This document shows positions 45,068 through 54,240 of a stretch of 64,000 nucleotides of DNA, piece after piece. Made by a program: the position numbers and the translations under genes. The DNA is from Herpetosiphon llansteffanensis (GTDB taxonomy: Bacteria > Chloroflexota > Chloroflexia > Chloroflexales > Herpetosiphonaceae), in the NCBI RefSeq assembly GCF_003205875.1, contig NZ_PUBZ01000079.1, forward strand, positions 1-64,000, written 5' to 3'. Below the pieces are notes generated by a model. The model had not been told where the DNA came from. It searched no databases and saw only the letters and a list, made by a program, of their open reading frames with translations. The number at the start of each line of letters is the position of its first letter. Position 1 is the stretch's first letter.

Positions 45068-45405
45068 TGAACGAGCATTTAGCAACAACTGACAGCCGCA
45101 AACAAAAAGTTGGCCGCGTTGTCAGCAGTAAAATGAACAAAACTGTGGTGGTTGCAGTTGATTACTTGCGCCCCCACCCGTTGTATCGTAAAACCGTGCG
45201 CCAAACCAGCAAGTTTTACGCGCACGATGAAAACAACGAATGCCATGTAGGCGATACCGTGGTGATTGAAGAAACTCGTCCATTGAGCCGGCTCAAGCGC
45301 TGGCGCGTGGTCGAAATCGCCAAAAAGAATCGCCGCGAAGGCTTGAATGTCTTGCGCCAAGACGTTGTAACCGTCGAAGGCGAAACCGAGGAGGCCTCGT
45401 CGTGA
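45067..45405 (+). CDS. rpsQ: 30S ribosomal protein S17
   Basis: A 112-residue uS17. [27 protein letters not shown] and [23 protein letters not shown] are diagnostic. It is longer than the usual 80-90 residues because of a C-terminal extension of about 25 residues. ATG overlaps rpmC stop; its stop overlaps rplN start. Confidence 0.96.
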   Translation: MNEHLATTDSRKQKVGRVVSSKMNKTVVVAVDYLRPHPLYRKTVRQTSKFYAHDENNECHVGDTVVIEETRPLSRLKRWRVVEIAKKNRREGLNVLRQDVVTVEGETEEASS

Positions 45406-45770
45406 TCCAGCAAGAATCTCGTATGCGGGTTGCCGATAACACAGGCGCAAAAGAGCTGCTGTGTATTCGGGTGCTCGGTGGGACCAAGCGTCGCTACGCT
45501 AGCGTTGGCGATACCATCATTGCAACCGTCAAACAAGCCAACCCAGGTGGTTCGGCTAAAAAAGGCGAAGTTGTGCGCGCCGTAATCGTGCGAGTCAAAA
45601 AGGGCTACACCCGCCCAGATGGCTCGATGATTCAGTTTGATGATAATGCAGCCGTCATTATCAATCAACAAGGCAACCCTCGCGGCACGCGTATCTTTGG
45701 GCCGGTCGCCCGTGAATTGCGCGAAAAACAGTATATGAAGATAATCTCACTTGCTCCAGAAGTGTTGTAA
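45402..45770 (+). CDS. rplN: 50S ribosomal protein L14
   Basis: A 122-residue uL14. [27 protein letters not shown] and [29 protein letters not shown] are diagnostic. GTG start at 45402 in a GTGA overlap with the S17 stop, GAGGAGG seven nt upstream. Confidence 0.97.
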   Translation: MIQQESRMRVADNTGAKELLCIRVLGGTKRRYASVGDTIIATVKQANPGGSAKKGEVVRAVIVRVKKGYTRPDGSMIQFDDNAAVIINQQGNPRGTRIFGPVARELREKQYMKIISLAPEVL

Positions 45771-45786
45771 CATTCTTCACGAGCTG

Positions 45787-45795
45787 TGGTACAAT
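45787..45795 (+). promoter_or_regulatory. Possible internal promoter before rplX
   Basis: TGG-TACAAT (TACAAT 45790-45795) in the 72-nt gap between rplN and rplX; -35 poor. Confidence 0.35.
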
Positions 45796-45842
45796 ACAAC
45801 GCTTGTGGGCAACCGCATAGCGTTGACTATGGAGGCAAAACC

Positions 45843-46151
45843 ATGCACGTCAAAAAGGGCGACCGCGTAGTGGTACTTAGTGGGCGCGAAAAAGGCCGCG
45901 AAGGTGTAATCAAGCAGTCTTTGCCCAAAAAAGAACGCGTCGTCGTTGAAAATGTCAATATTGTGAAAAAACACGTCAAGCCGATGGGCAATCGCCAAGG
46001 CGGCATCTTAGAAGTTGAAGCTGCATTGCATGTCTCAAAAGTCATGTTAATTTGCCCAGCTTGTGGTAAGCCTTCACGGACTGGCCACCGCGTCAACGAC
46101 GAAGGCAAAAAAGTGCGTGTTTGCAAGCAATGTAATGCCGACGTTGCCTAA
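45843..46151 (+). CDS. rplX: 50S ribosomal protein L24
   Basis: A 102-residue uL24. The KOW motif [23 protein letters not shown] starts the protein, and a C-terminal CPAC...CKQC pair can bind zinc. Assembly initiator. GGAGG seven nt before the ATG; a longer frame start is rejected. Confidence 0.96.
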   Translation: MHVKKGDRVVVLSGREKGREGVIKQSLPKKERVVVENVNIVKKHVKPMGNRQGGILEVEAALHVSKVMLICPACGKPSRTGHRVNDEGKKVRVCKQCNADVA

Positions 46152-46316
46152 TTTGGCAAGGTCGAAGACAAATGAGCAATGAACAACCGTGCGTTGCTGA
46201 CTACTCATTTGGTACGGAACTATCGTATTTTCCATCTGGGCTGGCGCAGTTGTGCCGCAACCGTTTGGTAGCCTTGGTTACCAATGCTGTCGCCGAACCC
46301 CAGAAGTGAGGAACCC

Positions 46317-46856
46317 ATGGCACGTCTTAAGGATGTCTATTTGAAGACCGTGGCTCCTGCATTGTTCAAGGACTTTGGCTTTAAGTCCCCAATGCAAGTG
46401 CCCCGTATTACCAAGATCGTCATCAACATTGGCTTAGGTGAAGCGTTGCAAAACCCCAAAGCGGTGGAAGCAGCAATCGGCGATTTGACCATGATTGCAG
46501 GTCAAAAACCAGTTGTGACCCGCGCTAAGAAATCGTTGGCAGCCTTCAAACTCCGCCAAGGTATGCCGATCGGCGCAATGGTAACGCTGCGCAATGAACG
46601 TATGTACGATTTTTATGATCGTCTGGTCAACTTGGCGTTACCGCGTATCCGCGACTTCCAAGGCTTAAGCCGCAAATCGTTCGATGGTCGCGGGAACTAC
46701 AGTATCGGTATTCGGGAACAAATCATCTTCCCTGAAATCGAATACGATAAAGTCGATAAAATTCGTGGGCTTGAGGTGGCGATTGTTACCACCGCTCCAA
46801 ACGACGAACAAGGCTTTGCTTTGTTGAAGGCGTTGGGCATGCCGTTTCGTGACTAG
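46317..46856 (+). CDS. rplE: 50S ribosomal protein L5
   Basis: A 179-residue uL5, contacts 5S rRNA and P-site t[22 protein letters not shown] and [25 protein letters not shown] are diagnostic. GAGGAA five nt before the ATG at 46317. The 165-nt gap before it has only an ATGAG/CTCAT inverted pair. Confidence 0.97.
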   Translation: MARLKDVYLKTVAPALFKDFGFKSPMQVPRITKIVINIGLGEALQNPKAVEAAIGDLTMIAGQKPVVTRAKKSLAAFKLRQGMPIGAMVTLRNERMYDFYDRLVNLALPRIRDFQGLSRKSFDGRGNYSIGIREQIIFPEIEYDKVDKIRGLEVAIVTTAPNDEQGFALLKALGMPFRD

Positions 46857-46919
46857 AGTTGGCAAGGGACTACAGGGGTAGTCAACCGACAACTCGTAAC
46901 TGGGAGGCCAAAACAGTCT

Positions 46920-47105
46920 ATGGCTAAGAAATCGATGATCATCAAGGCGAATCGCGCACCAAAATTTTCAACGCAGGGATACAATCGCTGCAAGCGCTGT
47001 GGTCGGCCTCGGGCGTACATGCGAAAATTTGGTATCTGCCGGATCTGCTTCCGCGAGTTGGCTTCACAAGGGCTGATTCCCGGTGTAACAAAATCAAGCT
47101 GGTAG
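46920..47105 (+). CDS. rpsZ: 30S ribosomal protein S14, type Z (zinc)
   Basis: A 61-residue short uS14 with four zinc cysteines: CKRC and [27 protein letters not shown] is the type-Z pattern, so this is the zinc form. GGGAGG about 12 nt before the ATG. Confidence 0.96.
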   Translation: MAKKSMIIKANRAPKFSTQGYNRCKRCGRPRAYMRKFGICRICFRELASQGLIPGVTKSSW

Positions 47106-47123
47106 AACCAGGAGGACGAGCTA

Positions 47124-47522
47124 GTGAGCGTTAATGATCCAATTGCCGACCTGCTGACACGCATCCGCAACGCGGGTATGGCACGCCACCAAACGGTGAC
47201 GATCCCATTGTCGAAAATCAAGCGCGGCATTGCTGAAATTTTGCAAGCCGAAGGCTATATTAAAAGCTTTGAGGTTCAAGAAGGCACACCATTCTCAAAC
47301 TTGGTGTTGACCTTGAAATATGCTGCTGACCGCAAGCCAGTAATTACCGGCTTGAAGCGGGTTAGCCGCCCAGGGTTGCGGGTCTACACCAAGCGCAACG
47401 AGATTCCTCGCGTGCGTAACGGTTTGGGCTTGAGCATCCTTTCAACTCCTAAGGGGTTGATGACCGGTGATGCCGCTTGGAAAGCTGGCGTTGGCGGCGA
47501 AATTGTTTGTTACATTTGGTAA
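47124..47522 (+). CDS. rpsH: 30S ribosomal protein S8
   Basis: A 132-residue uS8, rRNA-binding and spc-operon autoregulator in E. coli. [20 protein letters not shown] and the C-terminal [33 protein letters not shown] are diagnostic. GTG start at 47124 with AGGAGG eight nt upstream. Confidence 0.97.
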   Translation: MSVNDPIADLLTRIRNAGMARHQTVTIPLSKIKRGIAEILQAEGYIKSFEVQEGTPFSNLVLTLKYAADRKPVITGLKRVSRPGLRVYTKRNEIPRVRNGLGLSILSTPKGLMTGDAAWKAGVGGEIVCYIW

Positions 47523-47577
47523 TACTAAACGAGGACAACGGTAGGCTTACCGTCATCACTCGTGGAGGAAATGACCC

Positions 47578-48117
47578 ATGTCACGTATCGGTCGCAAACC
47601 GATTGAAGTTCCAGGTGGCGTAACTGTGAACGTCGATAGCAGCAATGTTGTCACGGTCAAAGGCCCCAAAGGAACCTTGAGCGAATCAATTCGGCCTGAA
47701 ATTGCGGTTAATATCGATGGCGCAACGGTGGAAGTCACCCGCGTCAGCGAAACCCGCCAGGCTCGCGCATTTCACGGTCTCTCACGGACGCTGATCGCCA
47801 ATATGGTCGATGGCGTAACCAAGGGCTTTGAAAAAACGCTCGAAATGAATGGTACAGGCTATCGCGCTACCCTTGATGGCAAAATCTTGGTGCTTTCACT
47901 TGGCTTCTCGCACCCAGTGCGGGTTGAGCCATACGAAGGCAACAGCTTTGAAGTAGCTGAGCGTCGGGTTGTGATCAAAGGCCCCAACAAGCAAAAAGTT
48001 GGCGACCAAGCAGCGAACATTCGCAAGCTGCGTCCACCCGAACCCTACTTGGGCAAAGGCATCAAGTACAGCGACGAAGTGATCCGCCGCAAGGCCGGTA
48101 AAGCTGGTAAGAAGTAG
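47578..48117 (+). CDS. rplF: 50S ribosomal protein L6
   Basis: A 179-residue uL6 near the factor-binding site. SRIGRKPIEVPGGVTV and RKLRPPEPYLGKGIKYSDE are diagnostic. GGAGG nine nt before the ATG. Confidence 0.97.
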   Translation: MSRIGRKPIEVPGGVTVNVDSSNVVTVKGPKGTLSESIRPEIAVNIDGATVEVTRVSETRQARAFHGLSRTLIANMVDGVTKGFEKTLEMNGTGYRATLDGKILVLSLGFSHPVRVEPYEGNSFEVAERRVVIKGPNKQKVGDQAANIRKLRPPEPYLGKGIKYSDEVIRRKAGKAGKK

Positions 48118-48123
48118 GCTGTT

Positions 48124-48159
48124 GGCGGCGGCGTAGCGTGACACCACTAACGCGCCGCC
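48124..48159 (+). other. Intercistronic hairpin before rplR
   Basis: GGCGGCG (48124-48130) pairs with CGCCGCC (48153-48159) in the 69-nt rplF-rplR gap. No U-tract, so processing or stability rather than termination is likely. Confidence 0.5.
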
Positions 48160-48186
48160 TAACCCACCTACAGGAGAAATATAGCA

Positions 48187-48552
48187 ATGTCGAAATTTTC
48201 ATCCCGCGAATTGCGCGCCCGACGGCATCGTCGGCTTCGTGGCCAACTGAGTGGCACACCTGAGCGCCCACGCTTGAATGTGTTTCGCTCAGGCCTGAAT
48301 ATCTATGCCCAAGTGATCGATGATCTCGCTGGTCATACGCTTGTTTCCGCGTCGACGATCGATACCGAATTACGCGGCAGCCTTGGTGAGCAACGCAAAC
48401 TCGAACAAGCACATTCAGTTGGCAAGGCCGTTGCAGAACGCGCTCGCGCCGCTGGGATTACCAAAGTGGTGTTCGATCGCGGTGGCTACAAATATCACGG
48501 TCGTGTGAAAGCTGTTGCCGAAGGGGCACGCGAAGGCGGACTTGAATTCTAA
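48187..48552 (+). CDS. rplR: 50S ribosomal protein L18
   Basis: A 121-residue uL18, 5S rRNA binding. [23 protein letters not shown] and [26 protein letters not shown] are diagnostic. AGGAGA before the ATG. Confidence 0.97.
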   Translation: MSKFSSRELRARRHRRLRGQLSGTPERPRLNVFRSGLNIYAQVIDDLAGHTLVSASTIDTELRGSLGEQRKLEQAHSVGKAVAERARAAGITKVVFDRGGYKYHGRVKAVAEGAREGGLEF

Positions 48553-48569
48553 TCAACTCTGGAGGCAAC

Positions 48570-49118
48570 GTGGCGAAGCGAAATCGATCGAACGCTGACG
48601 AAGTTGAACTGGACGAACGAGTTGTCCAGATCAACCGGGTCGCGAAAGTGGTCAAGGGTGGCCGCCGCTTCAACTTTAGCACCGTCGTAGTCGTTGGCGA
48701 TGGCAACGGCAATGTCGGGCTAGGGATGGGCAAGGCTTCTGAAGTACCCGAAGCTATTCGCAAGGGTGCTGAATCAGCCAAACGCAATATGATCGCGGTT
48801 TCCGTTATCGGAACCACCATTCCCCATGAAATTGTGTCAACCTATAAAGCATCCAAAGTGTTGCTTAAACCAGCCTCAGCTGGTACCGGCGTTATCGCTG
48901 GTGGTGGCGTGCGCGCCGTGCTTGAAGCCGCTGGCATCAAGGACGTTCTGACCAAATCATTGGGTAGCAACAACTCAGTCAATGTGGTGCGAGCTACTTT
49001 GAAGGCGCTTTCTGAATTGCGCACTCCGCAAGAAGAAGGCCGCCGCCGTGGCCGCGCTGCATCGTCATTCCGCCTGAGCGGCCAAAGCCGCGCCGTTATC
49101 AGCGGTACGGAGGAATAA
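48570..49118 (+). CDS. rpsE: 30S ribosomal protein S5
   Basis: A 182-residue uS5, decoding-fidelity protein. [35 protein letters not shown] is diagnostic; a C-terminal Arg-rich tail follows. GTG start at 48570 with GGAGG four nt upstream. Confidence 0.97.
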   Translation: MAKRNRSNADEVELDERVVQINRVAKVVKGGRRFNFSTVVVVGDGNGNVGLGMGKASEVPEAIRKGAESAKRNMIAVSVIGTTIPHEIVSTYKASKVLLKPASAGTGVIAGGGVRAVLEAAGIKDVLTKSLGSNNSVNVVRATLKALSELRTPQEEGRRRGRAASSFRLSGQSRAVISGTEE

Positions 49119-49120
49119 CG

Positions 49121-49318
49121 ATGGCAAGCTTGCGTATTACTTACAAAAAAAGTTCAATTGGCTATAGCCAAGCGCAAAAAGATACCGTTCGTTCACTCGG
49201 TTTGCGCAAATTGAACCAAGTGGTCGAACTTCAAGATACTCCAGTTGTCCGTGGGATGATCTTCAAGATCAAGCACTTGGTAACTGTCGAGGAAGTGACT
49301 GCGACGGAGGCCAAGTAA
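49121..49318 (+). CDS. rpmD: 50S ribosomal protein L30
   Basis: A 65-residue uL30. [32 protein letters not shown] is diagnostic. Two nt after rpsE and overlapping rplO start by one base. Confidence 0.95.
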   Translation: MASLRITYKKSSIGYSQAQKDTVRSLGLRKLNQVVELQDTPVVRGMIFKIKHLVTVEEVTATEAK

Positions 49319-49770
49319 TGAAATTGCATGATCTGAAGCCAGCACCAGGCTCAACCCGCAAAACCAAGCGGGTTGGTCGTGGTCATGGTTCGGGCAAAGG
49401 TAAAACCTCTGGTAAAGGTATGATGGGTCAAAAGGCTCGTTCAGGGCCAAACCCTTACCCACACTTTGAAGGTGGTCAGAATCCTTTGGTCCGCCGGATG
49501 CCCTATAAGCGCGGCTTTACCAACATTTTCCGGGTCGAATATACCATCGTTAACGTTGGCGATTTGACCGAATGGAACAATGGCGATGTAACGCCAGAAA
49601 CTCTGCGCGAAGTCGGCTTGATCAAAAACCTCAAGCAACCTATCAAAGTCCTCGGCGATGGCGACCTGAACGTAGCCCTCACGGTGCGTGTCCACAAGGT
49701 TAGCGCCAGCGCTCGCCAAAAAATTGAGGCTGCGGGCGGTTCAGTCGAATTGATTGACGCTGCCGCCTAA
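49318..49770 (+). CDS. rplO: 50S ribosomal protein L15
   Basis: A 150-residue uL15. [34 protein letters not shown] is the typical Gly/Lys-rich start. GGAGG eight nt before the ATG; TAATG overlap with rpmD. Confidence 0.97.
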   Translation: MKLHDLKPAPGSTRKTKRVGRGHGSGKGKTSGKGMMGQKARSGPNPYPHFEGGQNPLVRRMPYKRGFTNIFRVEYTIVNVGDLTEWNNGDVTPETLREVGLIKNLKQPIKVLGDGDLNVALTVRVHKVSASARQKIEAAGGSVELIDAAA

Positions 49771-49784
49771 ACAATGGTGATGCG

Positions 49785-49851
49785 ATGACCTTCTTTTGCG
49801 ACGGCGTAGCGGGCTTTGCCCAAGGCTACGCTGTTTGCAAATGAAGGTCAT
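49785..49851 (+). other. Long intercistronic hairpin before secY
   Basis: ATGACCTTC (49785-49793) with GAAGGTCAT (49843-49851), GCGTAGC (49804-49810) with GCTACGC (49825-49831), and GGGC/GCCC at the tip. An interrupted stem of about 67 nt with no U-tract. Confidence 0.65.
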
Positions 49852-49875
49852 TCGTGCATTACACAGGAGAATTCC

Positions 49876-51195
49876 ATGCTTCAAGCTGTGGTCAACGCAC
49901 TTAAAATCGCCGAAGTGCGTAAGAAGATTTTGTTCACCCTGATGATGCTGGTGATCTTCCGCTTTATCGCGGCTATTCCGGTTCCAGGGGTCGATACAAA
50001 CGAACTCGATCGTTTGTTTAATGGTCAGTTGCCGTTAAGCGATTTGGCAAACTTCCTCAACTTGCTCTCCGGTGGGGCGTTGCGGCAGTTCTCCGTTGCA
50101 GCGATGGGGGTCTATCCCTACATCACGGCTCAAATTATCATGCAGTTGCTGATTCCGTTGATCCCAGCGCTGGAGCAGTTGAGCAAAGAGGGCGAGCAGG
50201 GTCGCAATCGGATTCAGCGCTACCAATATTTCCTCACCGTGCCCTTGGCTTACCTCCAAGGCTATGGCCAAATTAAATCGCTGATCAACAGCGGGATCAA
50301 CTTGTTTGGCACGTTGAACTTCAGCATCACCCAAAACTTCTTCCAAACCTTCTCGATCTTGACGATTATGGTCTCAGGTTCGATGTTCTTGGTTTGGATG
50401 GGCGAATTAATCGATGAACGCGGGATTGGCAACGGTCTCTCGATGATTATCTTCGGCGGGATTGTGACCGCGCTGCCAAGCATGGTCTATCAGGCAATCA
50501 CCACCTCAAGCTCGGGCAATAACGTCATCGGCGGGATTTTGCTGCTGATCGTGACCTTGGCTACCGTGGTTGGGATCGTCTTGATCACCGAAGGTCAACG
50601 CCGCATTCCAGTCCAATACGCCAAGCGCGTACGGGGCAATAAGGTCTATGGCGGTCAATCGAGCCACTTGCCGTTGAAGGTCAATATGGCTGGGATGATT
50701 CCCTTGATCTTCGCCCAAAGCATTTTGATTTTCCCCAGCACCGTCGCTTCCTACTTCTGGAAGCCCGATGGTACAGGCTTCCTCAATGGCATTGCGAACT
50801 TCTTCGTCAACAGTTTTGGCCCCAATGGTTTGGCCTTTACCTTGGCGATGTTCGTGTTGGTGTTGCTCTTCACCTACTTCTATGCCTTGGTGATGTTCAA
50901 CCAACAAAACTTGCCTGAAATGTTGCAACGTAATGGTGGCTTTATTCCTGGCATTCGCCCAGGCCGCAACACCGAAGTCTATTTGACCAAAGTGTTGAAC
51001 CGCATTACCTTGATTGGCGCGGTTGGCTTGGCAGTGGTTGCCGCCTTGCCCTACTTTGTGCAACAAATTACCGGCTTGCAAATTGGCTTTAGCAGCACCG
51101 GACTCTTGATTGTGGTTGGTGTGGCGGTCGATACCATGCGCCAACTCGAAGCTCAAATGATGATGCGCAATTATGAAGGCTTCATCTCGCGCTAA
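49876..51195 (+). CDS. secY: Preprotein translocase subunit SecY
   Basis: A 439-residue channel with ten membrane helices. FRFIAAIPVPGVD starts TM1, GIYPYITAQII-like GVYPYITAQIIMQLL follows, and cytosolic loops with RRIPVQYAKR and NLPEMLQRNGGFIPGIRPG are conserved. Forms the SecYEG pore. AGGAGA five nt before the ATG at 49876; the longer frame reads through the hairpin spacer. Confidence 0.97.
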   Translation: MLQAVVNALKIAEVRKKILFTLMMLVIFRFIAAIPVPGVDTNELDRLFNGQLPLSDLANFLNLLSGGALRQFSVAAMGVYPYITAQIIMQLLIPLIPALEQLSKEGEQGRNRIQRYQYFLTVPLAYLQGYGQIKSLINSGINLFGTLNFSITQNFFQTFSILTIMVSGSMFLVWMGELIDERGIGNGLSMIIFGGIVTALPSMVYQAITTSSSGNNVIGGILLLIVTLATVVGIVLITEGQRRIPVQYAKRVRGNKVYGGQSSHLPLKVNMAGMIPLIFAQSILIFPSTVASYFWKPDGTGFLNGIANFFVNSFGPNGLAFTLAMFVLVLLFTYFYALVMFNQQNLPEMLQRNGGFIPGIRPGRNTEVYLTKVLNRITLIGAVGLAVVAALPYFVQQITGLQIGFSSTGLLIVVGVAVDTMRQLEAQMMMRNYEGFISR

Positions 51196-51200
51196 GAAAC

Positions 51201-51249
51201 GCTACCTGCTGTGAGCAGGTGGCGCTACGGCGAACAAAGGCGTTCGCCG
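51201..51249 (+). other. Paired intercistronic hairpins before adk
   Basis: GCTACCTGCT (51201-51210) with AGCAGGTGGC (51214-51223), and CGGCGAAC (51228-51235) with GTTCGCCG (51242-51249). Confidence 0.6.
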
Positions 51250-51281
51250 TCCTTTGCTGACTCATCGAGGAGCACTGTCCT

Positions 51282-51938
51282 ATGAACATCATTTTGCTTG
51301 GTTCGCCCGGAGCTGGCAAAGGAACCCAGGCAACTGAGTTGGAAGCAGCAACCGGCATGAAGCACATCGCCAGTGGCGATATGTTTCGGGCTGCTGTGCG
51401 CGAAGGCACACCACTGGGAACACTCGCCCAATCGTATCTTGATAAAGGCGAGCTGGTGCCCGATGATGTTGTGATTGGCATGGTTTTGGAACGGGTGCAA
51501 CAACCCGATTGTGAAAATGGGGTGATTTTCGATGGCTTCCCACGCACACCCCAACAAGCCGAAGCCCTGCAAGCAGCTCTAGCTGAACATAACGATGCGA
51601 TCAACGCCGTGTTGTTGTTACATGTCGATAAAGATGTGCTGATTCAACGGGTGATTGGGCGCTGGACTTGCAGAAAATGTCAAGCTGTATATAATACATA
51701 CTTCCGAGCACCAAAAGTCGAGGGTGTTTGTGATCTCTGCAATGGCGATTTGTACCAACGCAGCGATGACAACCTTGAGACGATCAACCATCGACTTGAT
51801 GTTTACGAAGCCCAAACATCGCCCTTGATTGCCCATTATCGCACGCAAGGCATCTTGCACGAAATTAATGGCCTTGGCGAGATTGACGATATTACTGCAC
51901 GCATGGTTCAAGCAATTGAATCGGCAAAGCCGTGCTAA
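51282..51938 (+). CDS. adk: Adenylate kinase
   Basis: A 218-residue kinase interconverting ATP+AMP and 2 ADP. P-loop GSPGAGKGT (7-15), GDMFRAAVREGTPLG, DGFPRTPQQAEAL and a zinc-type LID with CRKC...CDLC. The 50-residue LID makes it the long form. Usual position after secY; map does not follow. Confidence 0.97.
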   Translation: MNIILLGSPGAGKGTQATELEAATGMKHIASGDMFRAAVREGTPLGTLAQSYLDKGELVPDDVVIGMVLERVQQPDCENGVIFDGFPRTPQQAEALQAALAEHNDAINAVLLLHVDKDVLIQRVIGRWTCRKCQAVYNTYFRAPKVEGVCDLCNGDLYQRSDDNLETINHRLDVYEAQTSPLIAHYRTQGILHEINGLGEIDDITARMVQAIESAKPC

Positions 51939-51943
51939 ATTTG

Positions 51944-52133
51944 TGGTATAGTAATAGGTACCGATGCAGAAGCATGGGCCGACGGCCTATGCTTCTAGCT
52001 TGCTGCGTATGCTATACACCGTCGTCTGACGTATTGCACAGCCCAGTGACGGATTATTCTTTGGGGCAATCGCGCACCACTCGCAACGCATGCGACCATT
52101 GCCACCGCTGATGTGCTAGTTTTAAGGAGTTAT
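51944..52133 (+). promoter_or_regulatory. infA leader with extended -10 and hairpin
   Basis: TGG-TATAGT (TATAGT 51947-51952) follows adk, then a 13-bp hairpin: AGAAGCATGGGCC (51968-51980) with GGCCTATGCTTCT (51984-51996). The rest is unstructured leader to the infA start. This may start a separate infA-alpha transcript. No map gene is present in this gap. Confidence 0.5.
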
Positions 52134-52355
52134 ATGGCCAAGAAGAAGGATGTCATTGAGGTCGAGGGCGTTATTACTGAGCCACTGCCAAACGCGATGT
52201 TTAAAGTAGCGTTGGATAACGGGCTGGAAGTATTAGCACATGTCTCTGGCCGGATTCGGATGAATTACATTCGGATTCTGAAAGGCGACCGCGTGTTAGT
52301 TGAACTCTCGCCCTATGATCCAACTCGTGGCCGTATTACTTATCGGTACAGATAA
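52134..52355 (+). CDS. infA: Translation initiation factor IF-1
   Basis: A 73-residue OB-fold factor. [35 protein letters not shown] and [17 protein letters not shown] are diagnostic. AAGGAG five nt before the ATG at 52134; a 7-residue upstream extension is rejected. Confidence 0.97.
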   Translation: MAKKKDVIEVEGVITEPLPNAMFKVALDNGLEVLAHVSGRIRMNYIRILKGDRVLVELSPYDPTRGRITYRYR

Positions 52356-52435
52356 CACACTGACCACCGCAACCAATGCCTCTGGCCGAAGCGGACGGAG
52401 GGTTGGCTTGTTGTGTGTCTACGAGCGAGGTTCCG

Positions 52436-52552
52436 ATGAAAGTCCAACCATCAGTTAAACCACGCTGCGAATATTGCCGGGTCATTCGTCGTAAGGGCGT
52501 TGTCCGTATCATTTGCAGCCGCACCCCGAAGCATAAGCAACGGCAAGGCTAA
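52436..52552 (+). CDS. rpmJ: 50S ribosomal protein L36 (zinc form)
   Basis: A 38-residue bL36, too short for common ORF cut-offs. [20 protein letters not shown] with Cys11, Cys14, Cys27 and His33 as zinc ligands. GAGG five nt before the ATG; stop at 52552, 12 nt before rpsM. Confidence 0.97.
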   Translation: MKVQPSVKPRCEYCRVIRRKGVVRIICSRTPKHKQRQG

Positions 52553-52564
52553 GAGGAGCATCGA

Positions 52565-52948
52565 ATGGCACGTATTTCAGGGGTTGATATTCCACGCAAC
52601 AAACGAGTGGAAATTTCCCTTACCTACATCTACGGGATTGGGCGCACCACCAGCAGTGAAATTCTGGCACGCACCAGTATCAATCCAAACGTTCGGGTCA
52701 AAGATTTAACCGAAGACGAAGTAATTCGTTTGCGCGAAATCATCGACCAAGATTACACCGTTGAAGGCGATTTGCGCCGGGCCGTCCAATTGAACATCAA
52801 GCGTTTGATGGACATTGGCTGTTACCGTGGGATTCGCCACCGCAAAGGCTTGCCATTGCGTGGTCAACGTACCAAAACCAACGCCCGTACCCGCCGTGGT
52901 AAAAAAGGCGCAGCAATCGGTGGCAAGAAGAAAGCTACCAAGAAGTAA
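52565..52948 (+). CDS. rpsM: 30S ribosomal protein S13
   Basis: A 127-residue uS13. [26 protein letters not shown] and [22 protein letters not shown] are diagnostic. GAGGAG before the ATG. Confidence 0.97.
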   Translation: MARISGVDIPRNKRVEISLTYIYGIGRTTSSEILARTSINPNVRVKDLTEDEVIRLREIIDQDYTVEGDLRRAVQLNIKRLMDIGCYRGIRHRKGLPLRGQRTKTNARTRRGKKGAAIGGKKKATKK

Positions 52949-52990
52949 TTTCCTGAATTTTTATTTTCAACGCTATTTCGGAGGCCTTGA

Positions 52991-53404
52991 ATGGCGAAAC
53001 AAGCAAAAGCGGGAGCAGCTCGCCGCCCTCAACGCGGTCGTCGCCGTGAGCGTAAAAATGTGCCCCGTGGGCAAGCACACGTCCAAGCGACCTTTAACAA
53101 CACCATCGTTACGATCACCGATCCTGCTGGCAACGTTGTTTGCTGGAGCAGCGCTGGCGCAAGTGGCTTCAAAGGCTCACGCAAAAGCACGCCCTATGCA
53201 GCACAGGTAACTGCCGAACAAGCAGCCCGCAAAGCCATGGATAACGGCATGCGCGTGGTTGAAGTGTATGTTAAAGGCCCTGGTGCTGGCCGTGAATCAG
53301 CAGTGCGCGCACTGCAAGCGACTGGCTTGTCGGTTATTGCAATCACCGATGTTACGCCAATCCCACACAATGGCTGCCGCCCACCAAAGCGCCGCCGCGT
53401 GTAA
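52991..53404 (+). CDS. rpsK: 30S ribosomal protein S11
   Basis: A 137-residue uS11, decoding platform. [43 protein letters not shown] and [11 protein letters not shown] are diagnostic. GGAGG seven nt before the ATG. Confidence 0.97.
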   Translation: MAKQAKAGAARRPQRGRRRERKNVPRGQAHVQATFNNTIVTITDPAGNVVCWSSAGASGFKGSRKSTPYAAQVTAEQAARKAMDNGMRVVEVYVKGPGAGRESAVRALQATGLSVIAITDVTPIPHNGCRPPKRRRV

Positions 53405-53524
53405 TGGCTTCGCGGCAGCATGCTGTCGCCGAAGTGTGTAGTAGCAACGCCACGACTAAGATACGTGAGCAGGATGAAGCACGGCTGTTCCTATACGTGG
53501 AAATAGGAGTCGGTGTGTAAACTG

Positions 53525-53550
53525 CCTTGGCAATTAGGAATTGCGAAGGG
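53525..53550 (+). promoter_or_regulatory. Hairpin covering the rpsD ribosome-binding site
   Basis: CCTTGGCAAT (53525-53534) pairs with ATTGCGAAGG (53540-53549), one mismatch, and the SD sequence GAAGGG (53545-53550) lies in the 3' arm. The 158-nt rpsK-rpsD gap also has CTTCGCGGCAGC/GCTGTCGCCGAAG at its left end. A possible S4-responsive control element. Confidence 0.5.
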
Positions 53551-53562
53551 ACAAACAAGAAC

Positions 53563-54198
53563 ATGGCTCGATATACTGGTCCAGTATGTAAATTGGCACG
53601 CCGCGAAGGCGTTGACCTAATGCTCAAGAGCGGTAACAGTGGCCGCAAGGTGCTTGAGCGCCGTGGGAGCCAGCCCCCTGGTCAACATGGGGCTTCAGTC
53701 CGACGACGACAATTGTCTGATTATGGTGTTCAGTTGCGCGAGAAGCAAAAAGTTCGCCGCATCTATGGTGTTTTGGAACGTCAGTTCCGCCGCTATTATG
53801 GCATTGCGACCCGTACCACCGGCCAAACCGGTGCTGTGCTCTTGCAAATTTTGGAACGTCGCCTCGATAACGTGGTGTTCCGCTTAGGCTATGCGGTTAC
53901 CCGCGCCCAAGCTCGCCAGTTGGTCAACCACGGTCACATTACCGTGAATGGCCGCAAAACCGATATTCCTTCAGCCTTGGTTGAAGTTGGCGATGTAATT
54001 GGCGTGCGTGCTGAAAGCCGCAAACGCGATTATTTCAAAGATCTCGAAGAAACCAAACAACTGAACCGCGTGTCACCACCAAGCTGGTTGTCACTTGACG
54101 CTGGCAAGTTGGAGGGGGTTGTGCAAACCTTCCCATCACGCGAGGAGTTGGATATGTCGATTAACGAGCAGTTGATTGTTGAATTCTACAGCCGCTAA
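53563..54198 (+). CDS. rpsD: 30S ribosomal protein S4
   Basis: A 211-residue uS4. [16 protein letters not shown] starts the protein; [40 protein letters not shown] is the S4 RNA-binding core. It nucleates 30S assembly and autoregulates its operon in several bacteria. The ATG at 53563 is 12 nt after GAAGGG in the hairpin above. Confidence 0.97.
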   Translation: MARYTGPVCKLARREGVDLMLKSGNSGRKVLERRGSQPPGQHGASVRRRQLSDYGVQLREKQKVRRIYGVLERQFRRYYGIATRTTGQTGAVLLQILERRLDNVVFRLGYAVTRAQARQLVNHGHITVNGRKTDIPSALVEVGDVIGVRAESRKRDYFKDLEETKQLNRVSPPSWLSLDAGKLEGVVQTFPSREELDMSINEQLIVEFYSR

Positions 54199-54240
54199 TC
54201 GGACGTAATCGGTATCACTATCCCAGCAGGAGGCGGATAC

